A stretch of DNA of 64,000 bases, from NCBI RefSeq assembly GCF_037975245.1, contig NC_092576.1:39243611-39307610 (forward strand), read 5' to 3'. The stretch's first letter is position 1. Each line of letters opens with the position of its first letter. The translations under genes and the position numbers were made by a program. Positions 41,901-53,900 of this stretch are shown here, one piece after another. Source of the DNA: Apostichopus japonicus. Lineage: Eukaryota > Echinodermata > Holothuroidea > Aspidochirotida > Stichopodidae. The notes under the pieces are model-generated. The model ran no database searches and was not told the DNA's origin. It saw only the letters and a list, made by a program, of their open reading frames with translations.

Positions 41901-44900
41901 CAGACACTAAAAAAAATTTTGTTAAAAATGTAACAAGTTTGCTTGTTTTTTCTATTATGTGGAGATGCCATTTGACATGACTAACATGACCTATCTTCCA
42001 TATTTATAACCACTACTTATTATGAAATTAATAGGTTGCCACTGGGAAAGATGGTTTTAATGGTTTAAAGCAGCAATATACTGTTCAAGTTGGTACACAT
42101 TTGCATGATTAGCATTTGTTACCAAGTTTGCTAATTAAGCAGTGCTAACATCAAGTTTATCACTCACAGTCAGCTATACCACAGAGATGATGTGTTATGT
42201 GCTGTTGTGAAGTGATACAAGGTGATGGATGGGGTGGGATATTACGGGATGCTTTTTGATGTGGTGTGATGCAAAGTGATGGATGGGGTGGGATAGGGAT
42301 CTGTTTTGATGTGAAGGAAGTGATGCAAGGTGATGGGTGGGATGTGATGTGATGTGATGTGTATTATACAAGGTGATGGATGGCGAGGGATATGATGAGA
42401 TGCTTTTTCATGTGATATGATGCAAGGCGATGGATGGTGTGGGATTCGGCATGATATAATGCAAAGTGATGTGGCATGATAGATCACATGGGTGTGATAG
42501 GATTGAATGCAATATAATAGTCTGAGATAGAATGTCCTGTCATCCACTTTGAATACCAGAGATGTGATGACACTGGATGTAATGTCATGTAATGATGGTT
42601 GGTGGAAACAAACTTACTGATTTCACACTGACTGTCAACCCAAAGTCTCCCAGTTTACAGAGGCCATCCATGCCAATGAATATATTGTCTGGTTTAACAT
42701 CTAGATGAAGGAGGTCGTTGTCGTGGAGATGCTTTAGTCCCTAAGTAATGTATAAATAATAAAATATGTCATAAGAACTGAATAGAAAAAAAAAAAACAC
42801 TTTTAATGATTATTTTGGATTAGAAATATTAACATTTCTAATAACATTTACATACACAAAGCCACATTCTATTTAAAATGTTCCCTACTTGCCTCCCCTC
42901 CCAGTTGCTTTCAAAATGTAAAACTGCATGTTGTTGACACATTGCATATCTACATATGTAATAAGTATATCAAGTCTAACGATTATTACTGTTTAAATAA
43001 AACGGTAATGAATAACCTAGCCACACTGTATTCCACACTTACTAAACTTGTCACCATGTTAACATTTAGCACAAATCTAGGCACTTAAAAGTCTTGGAAA
43101 AATGAAGATCAAGGAGGATTTGCATTTGAATCAGTCATTCGTAAAAATTCTAAATGCCATGTGCTCCAATTCAATGAGACTTATGTCACCATGGCAACCT
43201 TCTTTTTACAACTTTACAAACATAGTGAAGTGTCAAAAGTATTAGTATTGAAATTAGTCAGTAATAAAAAACCTAACCATGCTGCATTCCACACCTACTA
43301 AACTAATGTAACCATGGTAACCGTTTGCACAAATATAGGAAATTATTAGGTTTGGAATAATGGTTGTCTTCCCAAAACCTGTACTAATTGAAGAACTGCA
43401 TTGTAAATTACTGCATAGTCTGCCTTGGAATTGTGTAGGAAAGCTGGACTTTTTATTATTGTTTAATTTTAAATGTTTATTTGATTTCTTGTGTATTTTG
43501 CAAACCAGTGAAATATGCTCACGTGGAATAAACTGAGGATAGATAATCACTTATTCCAATACATTACATAACTTACTTGTATTAGGTCTCCAAGGTACTT
43601 AAAAGTTAATTCCTCAGGAATATCATGATTTAAATCACAAACTTCTCTCAAGCTGAAATGAAAATAGACATTGGGATGATCACATTAACATCAGCAATGA
43701 ATATTCATGAAGGAAGAACAGATACACTTTGTGCAAGCAAATGAAAACCCATCAGATTCAATATTCAATATACACCATGAAAATGAGACCAGGAGTATGC
43801 CTGCTAGAACTCTGTGCATAATTCATGAGTGGGAGGTGCTCAAGAGATGAACCTCAGGGATACAAATGGAAAGAAAACCAGCATTTTCAGTTTGCCGTTG
43901 CTAAGTTTCTTTGTAACATTTGTTTTAAAACTATGCAAGTTACACACAAGGGATTTTATATTCATTGAAGCAAAATACTATTCAGTGTACAGCTAACTGG
44001 AACAAAGCCCAGATCAAGACAAGGTATTGATTAAGGAGCATGGTTCATAGATTAACCAAGCCATCTAACTGGACTTTCATTGCAGCTAAATATTATTAAG
44101 TGCACAACAAACTGAAATGTAGCCCCAGCCTAGACAAGGTATTAAGGAGCTTGATTCATAGATTAACCACATCCATCAAAGTGAATGCTCATTGTAGCCA
44201 AATATTATTCAGTGTACAACAAACTGAAACACAACCCCATCTACAGTACTGATTTCGCTTAACTCCCGTTGAAAAAAAATCAACGATCGATAAAAAACGT
44301 TGAAAATCGATAAAAAAAGTTGAAAATCGGTTAAAAACGAATAATTTCGTTGACAAGATTTAGACTACTGCGGGCACGGGTTGTCAACGAAGTTTCAACG
44401 AAAATTCCACGAAAGTTATCGCGATCAAAAACCGCAAAGGCTATTCTAGACATATCAAGGTTGTGACTTGCGTTGAATCCTTAGTTTAACTACAGCCGTT
44501 TTCAGACTCTACCAGAAGTTGTAGAGGAATATTACAAATGTTACAAAAGTTTGATTGTACTGTAGATAGAGTAAGTTCTTTACTAGGTGTTTGAAAAATG
44601 ATTTGGCTAGGATAATAAAAACTAGTCTTGATCGATCGTAATAAGCACATTCTACGACTCTTAAGTTATAGGATAGTATTAAACTAAGATAAGTTTAGGT
44701 TAGCTCACCAAGGAACGCAGCGTCAGAAAAACTAGAAATAAAAAAAATATCCACAATGAAACAGTCGTAGCTGGATATCAAAGAGATCTTTATTTCCAAT
44801 AAATTCCTGTGTTACTTGACGTACTACAGTACCGTTTACTACAGAACATCACTCACTAAACAAACTTTTCTGAGAGCGCATTCCGTACAAAAAATCTCCC

Positions 44901-47900
44901 CCAGCTTCAATGCACGCAAAAATAAAAAAAACATCCTGTTATTTTCCCCCTAACCCGTTACTGTAAGTTGCCCGCGAATGCAGATGGACTGCCCTGGTAT
45001 TTAGGTCGCAGCCTGGGTCTGGGCCACCTGCAGTTTGCTGCTAACATGTGTATTCCCTACCCTGGATATCCCCACCACCAAACTTTTTTTGAGAGGCTTA
45101 GTCCAATCATAAACCTGGCTTTGTCAAATTCACGCCTACCATCTGTTAATTAGCATAGTATTTATCTGAACCTTTGGCTGGCTGCCTCTAGAAGCAAACA
45201 TTATTTTACCCCTACTGTTCGTAATGGAATGGATGTTACCTGAAAACCAAATATTCATTCATATTATAAGTAGAACAATCCAGCAGGGATAGAAAGTTTA
45301 TCTTGAATGAACCAATCAGAAGTCGTGCTATTAATAAAACTTGAAACACCTGGCCAGCAAGAGAGTTGCAAACAATTGTATCCATGACTACTAAGAAAAT
45401 AAAGCAGTGACTTGGGGCCCACGTTGGGTAGAAATCTGTGGAAAATGAATATATTTTCATTGCTTATTTGAGTATTGTATATTGGGAAGAGCTGATCAAA
45501 CATTAGTAGGGAGGGCTTTCAACTGGCCTGACGGCTTTCAACTGGCCTGACGGCATGTACATTTAATTTAATGAGAAGGGGGAGTTTTTATGAGTCTCCC
45601 GGTATGCGTCACATGAGAAGTAAATGTTTTTGTTTTTCGGTTTTATCATCGTTTTTCAAGTGGAACAGCTCATAAAATCATATCAAATGAAAATAATACA
45701 TATTTGAATATCCTTCCTTAGTTTTACTAATCAGGAATGTTTAATAAAGCATGCAATGCATCGTTCGAAAAAGGTAATTTTAAAGTAGAATTGAAAATGA
45801 ACGACATAAAACAATATCTGTGAAGCGTGTGGAGCACAACTTTGAATATTCGTTGTGAAAGAAAACATAGCAAACGATGCTTATTGCGTACAGTAAATAA
45901 ATTTCGCGGAACTGGTATAGACAAATTACGTACTGCAGCTTACGTCAGAGAAGCTCATAAATGACACAGGTGGATAGAGCGCATCAAAATTCGGTTTAGG
46001 AAATCCCTATACAGCCGACAAAAGTCGATATCTCCTTCCGTTTTCGAGTTATATGCGATTTTGTGTTTTTGCGATATGGTTTTTAGTATATTTTCATTCA
46101 ATAAGGTCGTTTTTGTGTGTGTTTAAGTAAGGGTGTGACCCAACAGATATTTCGCTAACCGTTTCACCGTATCGCCTGCCGGTCGGTTTAACGTTTAAAC
46201 GCCGTTTCCCGACGCACGGTCACTCGACTTTTAATGAAAATAGGACATAATGAGTACAATAATTAAGGTTTTTTCCCCAGCAGGTAGCAATTCAGGCAAC
46301 AAGACACTCGATCAATGTATGTTAATTACTAATTAGGCCCAATAATATTGCGAACCTTTCGTGTAATAATTGCTGAAAAGAATAACACACATGATCAGTA
46401 TTCGTGGTGTTCAGAAGTTCAGATCACTGAATTTATATCACTCGGCCTTCGGCAACATCGTAACTTTTGAAGAAAAAAACAATATATTTGTCTATCTATC
46501 GCAAGATTTTTAACAAAAACTCGCCTAAATTAGTAAACTTACCCACCTTTCCTGCTTACTTATTAAAAGTCATGTTAAGAAAACAAATTACGCACGCACG
46601 TGTTGTGCGATGGGTTGTAAAAATCAAGTTGAAACTGGTTTGAGCAGCCTCCGATTTCATTTTCTTTCTCTTGTGTCACATACATGATACAGTACCTTAC
46701 ATTAGATACAAAAGTTAATTCAACAACAGCCAAAATTTGTGTCGCAATAGGTTAAGTTTTAATCGCGCTGCGCAGTACCATTCATAATTTGCATATAACA
46801 TCAAAATTTACACTCGGCGTCCAGATGGCGGGAGATGTAACATCATGTTCAATCTGTTGTGTTGTTCCCATGGTGCGATGAACTTGGGCAAAGTTCAATG
46901 ACCTACTTATGTTCTGTGACCAATGTCAGTGGGAATTATGTGTGTAAAATCTCGGGTTTTTCCATGTGTTATATATATAGAAGTTTTACGTAAGCGGAGC
47001 GAATTTTAAGGCGGCTCGTTGATTGTGAGGAAGCACTTATCTAAGCATCAATATTTGTGAAAAATATCGTAAGTTTTTCATTTTCATTCATTTTCTTTTA
47101 TGTTTGCCGCAATCCCGCCCGCAATGCATGCACAGCATAATACCATGTGTGAAAAAAATGGCTGTACACCTGCAGACCTGAGAGAGCAAACTGGCCTTGT
47201 GTTGTTAATGTTATGACGGTACTTTCTAGAACGACCATTTGCGTCTTTTGGGGTCAACATATTTTCACACGGGATTTCAACATGCCATTGATCGATGTAC
47301 ACGGGTGATATATGTCACAAATATTAACTGGGAAAACGAATTGACGACACTATCATGAGCTTATGACTATTGGCCTACTACTTGAGTTATATTGAACACA
47401 TTATTCATGCCTAAAACATCGTTTTTCTGTTTTTTTATAGATAGTTTGCAGTACATTACTAAGTTCTTCACATATTTTTAAATAATTTTCATGTTTAAAA
47501 TGTAAACAAAATAGAAAAAATAAAAAGGGAAAACGCCTTTTTGAAAAATGGAAGCGTCCTCGCAGAATGGGCGGGGCATCTTTATTTTGCTTCAAGTAAC
47601 ATGTTTTCGCTCGGAAACAAAGTTTCATACTTCAACTCTCATAAAAAAACAAATTTACATCTCTTAGAAATAACTATTTTTCGTATTCTGCAAGTAAACC
47701 AAGTTTATATGTCCATTCACTGTTATTTAAATGGTTAAACAGAACTTCAACTTATTTGGAAGGGTGCCTCGTGGTACATAGCTTTGACTGCAACCTCTTT
47801 AAAAGCCTGGCGAAGTTAAGACTTATGTCACTGTGTTTGGGGTTCACAGTCAGAAAACGTCCCCCGTCAGTTTAATTACACGTTTCTTTGAGTGTTACTA

Positions 47901-50900
47901 CTCATATAAGCATGAGAATGCTTTCGAAAATAGTCCCTCTTTCAAACGACTGAACTAAAGTCTAACTGATATTAATAAACGAAGTTTACGCGTTTTCCGA
48001 CGTTTCGTGTAACCACAAATTGACCTTCTATTTCGTTTAAAAAAGAATTTCAACGTACCGTTGAAAATTCCACGAAGGAAATGACTGAGATAACCAATCG
48101 ATAAAATTCGATAAAAAACGATAAAAATCGATAAAAATCGCTGAATTTCGATGAAAAACGAAGAATTTCGGTTATTTTTCTTTCAACGAATTTTAACGGG
48201 AGTTAAGCGAAATCAGTACTGTAGTGCTATATCTAGGCTAACCTAGACAAGGTATCAAGTAAGGAGCTTGATTCATAGATTAACCACGCCTTCAAACTGA
48301 ATAGTCATTGCAACCAAATACTATTCACTGTGCATACATGCTACTGAACCTAGGTTTATGAAGACAATGAAGGCAGACATTCATTAGCAATTCAGACGAA
48401 TAATCACATTAATTCACTAAGGTCCCTTTAAAATGTAATATTAAAAACCTTATCTTTTACCTCATTTGGCAAAGCTCTGCTTGTATGTAGAGATGGCCCC
48501 TTTCTGCCCAGGCTCTATGAAAACCAACACAGTTTATGTGCTTTCTTAGACCTTCATGCTTGTTCACTTCTTCCAACTTTCTCCTCCTAGAAAAGACAAA
48601 AGCAAACAGGAACAGACATCAAATAAAACAGACAGTATTCAGTGATGAAGAAATATACAACAGCTATATTCCACTCCTAGGTAAACCTATTATTTAATTA
48701 AATAAATAAGTTTTTATTTTAGATTTGAAGTAGTTAATGAAGATGTGTTGCCAATATTGAAAGGCAAAGTATTCCAAAGCTTTGGCGCTACAGATGTAAA
48801 GGCTCTGTCGCCGTAAAAAGATGTTTTAGATAAGAGGTCCTGAATTGAGAAGAAGTTTATTCGATGAGCGTAAGTTTACATTGGTAGGGTGAGATATGGA
48901 GAAAGACCGTCACACATTTTTTAAGTTATGAGGAGACTTGAAATGAATATGTTTTTGAACAGGTAACCAGTGTAATTGACGTAAGACATGGGTGATGTGT
49001 GTGTGTGATGTTTGCAACGTGTGACAAGCCCTGCCACAGAGTTTTGAATAAATAATTCCCTGCATAGTCTTCAGTTGCAAAGCACACTATGATGCCAGAT
49101 ACATGTTTATTGTTAAACACTACGTATTTATAAAATAATAATATATATTCACACGATGGAAGATTTCATAACTTTGAAAAATTAATTTACAGTAACTTAA
49201 ACTCAAGAATTAGCAAATCCTGAAACATGATGCCTCTAGAATTCCATTCCAAACTCTTTAATAGTGAGTCAAGTGATAGAACCTCGTTTTGGCCACTTTA
49301 CATTGTAGGCACAATGAAATGTCAATAAATGCCCTTACCAGGGTCAAATATTAGTGCAGTAAACATTCCACTGTGTTATTTTGAATAGTCAGTTAACTAA
49401 ACAAGGTCTGCTGGTACCTTTCCTAAGTCAGAACGATGGAAAACAAAGGCAACAATTGTTATTTTGATGAAACAATTTCGAATGATTAAGATTTGGGATG
49501 ATGTAGCCCCGAGTAAGCTGTATATACAGCTTTTCCAGTGAAAATAACTTTGTTAAAAAGATATTACTTTCAGTTGCTTTTATTCCCAGCAGCATTTTCC
49601 CTTCTTTTTATCTAAAACCTTAATTTTGGGATAAAACTTACTTGTCTCCTTCACCCCTGAACCTTTCTCTTGACCTTTTGACAGCATAGAACCGACCATC
49701 CTCACGACTCTGAACTTTGAATACCTGTCAAGAGAAAGACAAGATGCATTTGGGGTCGAACAGGCAAATCTTTGCTAATAATTAGGCCAGAAATTGAGAA
49801 TCGTTTATCAGGGATGTGCCCACGCTGAGCGGCGCTGGGAGGCACTGGGCAGCCCAGCACTAAAAATTACTGCCCAGCACTGTCTTAAAAATCGTGAATC
49901 CCGCCCAGCACTATTTTCATCTAAAATCCCAAAATTTCTAACAATATATTTAACATAAATTGGGCCTAGCCAATGCCAAAATCATACAGACTATAATGCA
50001 TCAGTTACGCATGCGAGAAAAATTACTGACGGCTCTCAATCGGTCCCTTGTAAAATCTCTTTGAAACAAACTAATAAATTTTACCAGGTAGGCTACATAA
50101 TATATTTCACTAAAAAAAAGTAAAAAATGTAAGTTGTTAGCAAAACTAGTACTTGTGTATGTGCTTAAAAAGCTACACAAGTGCAAGCATTTGGCATCTG
50201 AGCACCTTCAAAAATCGAAACATTTCTCAAAGGGGAGGGGGACACCCCCTCCCCCTTAGAACGTCCCCCAGGACAGCAATCAGTAAACCAAATATTGGGT
50301 AACTGTAGCCTGAAGCCCAGAACATGCTACAGTATAAAGTAAGCTTAATAATTGATAGCAAAAAGGTTTGCAATAAAGGCAAACTGAATCATGACTTTTT
50401 ACTGGCTTAGTGATTCAATTAGCATTGTCAGTGCCTTGAGAAATTAAGTGGCATCTGTGTCACTCACTGAACAGTCCCTGTCTAACTGTAAAGATTGGAA
50501 TATATGAAAAGTTTTAGTGCTTCTTTCAAAACTTAGAATATATTTACACGTTGTAAGTTTTTATAACTCGTTGGGTGGATACTGTTGCCATTATGATATA
50601 TATTGATCAATGCAGTCATCAGATTATGCATATTTATACAATTAATAGATGATTATGTGTGATTCACTGTGTACTGTGAACTGTGTATTGTGCAATGTGT
50701 ACTGTGTATTGTGTATTGTGTAAAAGTGTGTTATGTAGTGTGTAATTCGTAATGTGTACTGGGCACTGTGTAGTGTGTAATGTTAACTGTGCAATGTGTA
50801 CTGGTACTGTTAGTGTGTGTTGTGTATTATGTATTGTGTATTGTTTAATGTGTATTGTATACTGTGTACTGTTTATTGTGTAGGGTGTATTGTGTTCTGT

Positions 50901-53900
50901 GTAGAGTTAAGTGTGTTTTGTGTCTTGTGTAGTGTGTAATGTGTAATGTGTACTGTGCACTGTATATTGTGTACTGTGTACTGTGCACTGCACAGTGTGT
51001 ATTGTTCTCTGGGCACTGTGTGCTGTGCTCTGTGTTCTGTGTAGTGTGTACAGTGTCTACTATATACTGAGGCTACTTTACAGTATGTCTACTGTGTACT
51101 GTACACTGTGTCCATGTGTGTGTATTTTGAAGATGGCGGATATGTAGCAAAAAAGTAAAACGAAAAATAAAAAAAACTCTGTGAGCTTACCTCACCAAAT
51201 GAGCCTTCACCTAGTTTGGATATTAGATCAAAACATTGATCAAAGAAAAGATATCTGCTGTTGACATTGTAGTGAGGGCTTTGAAGCAAACCTGAAGAAA
51301 AGGTCAAGGGTCATAACAATCTCATTGATAATTTTCTGAGCTGTAAGCAGTTATGATATACTTCAACTATGACTAAATGACAATTGTTGTTCTAACACAT
51401 ATCCAACAACTTATTAAATAATGCAACCTAACGGAATGATACCGAGAAACTGTCCAAAATGCGAACAATCTTTTTTTCTTTATGAAGAGCAAACACAGTT
51501 GTTACTGTAAGAATAGACTTAGAGACCTCAGGATTATGAGTTCGGAGTCACTAATTACAAATGAAGTTTCCAAGCATCAACTCAAGGTAGGATACTACAT
51601 AAGGTAACCAGGAGGTGGCTTTTAAAAGTTTGTTCTGGGTCTGATAATCATTTCAAAAGATAATTTAACAAGATTGTCGAAAAAGACAATGTAACTTGAC
51701 CACATAGTAAACTGCTCTGGATTTCCACAACTTTCTATTTCGATGGAGACATCAATCATTAATTTAATCTGGGTGAGACTGGGTTTGATATTCATATCAA
51801 AAGCTATTAAATTTAAGAAGAGAGTCAAAGAGACAATGTAGCTTTAACACATAAATGAACTGCTCTGGATTTGCCGGAATTGTTAACTTTCTATTATGAT
51901 GGAGACATCTATCATTAATTTAATCTGGGTGAGACTGGGTTTAATATTCATATCAAAAGCTATTAAATTTAACAAGGTTGTCAAAAAGACAATGTAACTT
52001 TAACAAATTACAAACTGCTCTGGATTTGCTGGAATGGTTCACTTTCTGTTACCATGGAAACATCAATCATTAAATCAATATCTCCAGTTTCTATGCAGTC
52101 AGTATTAGTTTAATGACACAAAGAAAATATAAAGTTCCCATCAAACCCCATCATAAGGGTACAATATGTCACCATGTGTTTGAATCAAACAGGTCATTGA
52201 GTTTATTCTCAAACAAAATGCAATGTTTTGAGTTTAGTGCATACAGTTTCACTGTAACCTACTTCACTTTATTACTTGTTCCTAGTGTAACCTACTACAC
52301 TATATTACTTGTTCCTAGTGTAACCTACTACACTTTATTACTTGTTCCTAGTGTAACCTACTACACTTTATTACTTGTTCCTAGTGTAACCTACTACACT
52401 TTATCACTTGTTCCTATTGTAACCTGCTACACTATATTACTTGTTCCTAGTGTAACCTACTACACTTTATTACTTGTTCCTAGTGTAACCTACTACAAGT
52501 TATTACTTGTTCCTAGTGTAACCTACTACACTTTATTACTTGTTCCTAGTGTAACCTACTACACTTTATTACTTGTTCCTATTGTAACCTGCTACACTAT
52601 ATTACTTGTTCCTAGTGTAACCTACTACACTTTATTACTTGTTCCTAGTGTAACCTACTACAAGTTATTACTTGTTCCTAGTGTAACCTACTACACCATA
52701 TTACTTCTTCCTACTGTAACATACTACACTACATAACTTGTTCCTAGTGTAACCTACTACACTTTATTACTTGTTCCTAGTGTAAAATGCTACACTATAT
52801 TACTTGTTCCTAGTGTAACCTAGTACACTTTATTACTTGTTCCTAGTGTAACCTACTACAAGTTATTACTTGTTCCTAGTGTAACCTACTACACCATATT
52901 ACTTCTTCCTACTGTAACATACTACACTATATAACTTGTTCCTAGTGTGTAACCTACTAAGGTTCACTATATTACTAGTTCCAAATTGACAGTTCCAGAT
53001 CTGTAATTTCCAATGCTAATCCTATGGAATTTGCTTGAAATTGAGTGATTTTGATAGCTTCAGAATTGCAATATATGTACTCATGGAGCCTCACATTCTT
53101 CAGGACATCCAATTTAATGTTGTGACCGGTGATAGTAAATTCCATGAATTTGGGGAGAAAATTCAATGAAATTCTATTATAAATGGATAGAAATAATTCA
53201 TTCTAGCATTCACGCTCGTGTTCCACTGATTAAAAGGATACACCCAGTCCTGTCTGGGTCATGAAAGGACACCGCCCTCGGTTTAAGCTCCTCATCATGT
53301 GACCTGTTGAAAAAGAGGCGGCTCACAGGCGGTGCGCTCTTGATCGGGGGCCGGGGAGCGGCCTTACCATCATCTGGTGTCCTAGTGGAGAGCTAGAAAA
53401 GAAGCAAGAAGGACCACGCAATAAAGTGACAGTGTTATTGATCATCAACTCTCTACAGTGTCCTCTTTTCAATTGAGATTTTCCATCTTTTACATCATTT
53501 TTGGAAAATTTATCAGAACTGTATGTATTTTTTTTCTTTTTCCAGCTTAACAAATCATACAGAAAGCTTACAAAACAGGTGCCCAGGCAAGCTATTGGAG
53601 AAGCGGAGAAAAACGTGTCTTTTTCTTGGGATAATTTAGTGTTGAAACTTTTGCCTAGCAGTTTGAAGGCACTCAACTTTGTCCCATATAAAATTACTAT
53701 GCTTCTTGTGTACAAACTGCTATACATTTTTTGCATATTTGTTTAGCAATTTGCCCACTTTGCATAATTTTGGGGGTTTTCTTTTTTCCAGTACTACTGT
53801 AGTGCTTAATATTCTTTAATTATCGAACACCAATCATGTTGTGAAGAACTTTTGTAACTAAAATGCAAGATATTAGAATCCTATAGCAATAGTAGATAGT

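Larger units (their letters stand above)
43940..48330 (+). repeat. ~120-bp minisatellite split by a 4-kb TIR element
   Basis: Units with GACAAGGTATTAAGGAGCTT, GATTCATAGATTAACCA and ATTATTCAGTGTACAAC recur about four times: near 43,955-44,240 before the element and 48,224-48,330 after it. Unit continuity across 44,244-48,221 supports the element boundaries. Confidence 0.7.

Noticed and set aside
42242-42547. His/Ser-rich minus-strand frame
   Set aside because: It is the complement of a degenerate GATG repeat.
45236-45503. Overlapping minus-strand frames in the 4-kb TIR element
   Set aside because: No family resemblance, no splice support and overlapping frames; treated as chance.
52113-52736. 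207-codon open frame on the plus strand
   Set aside because: It is a 33-bp minisatellite read in its stop-free frame, antisense inside a PKMYT1 intron.
52250-52980. CRISPR-like array
   Set aside because: The units are contiguous with no unique spacers, and the genome is eukaryotic.
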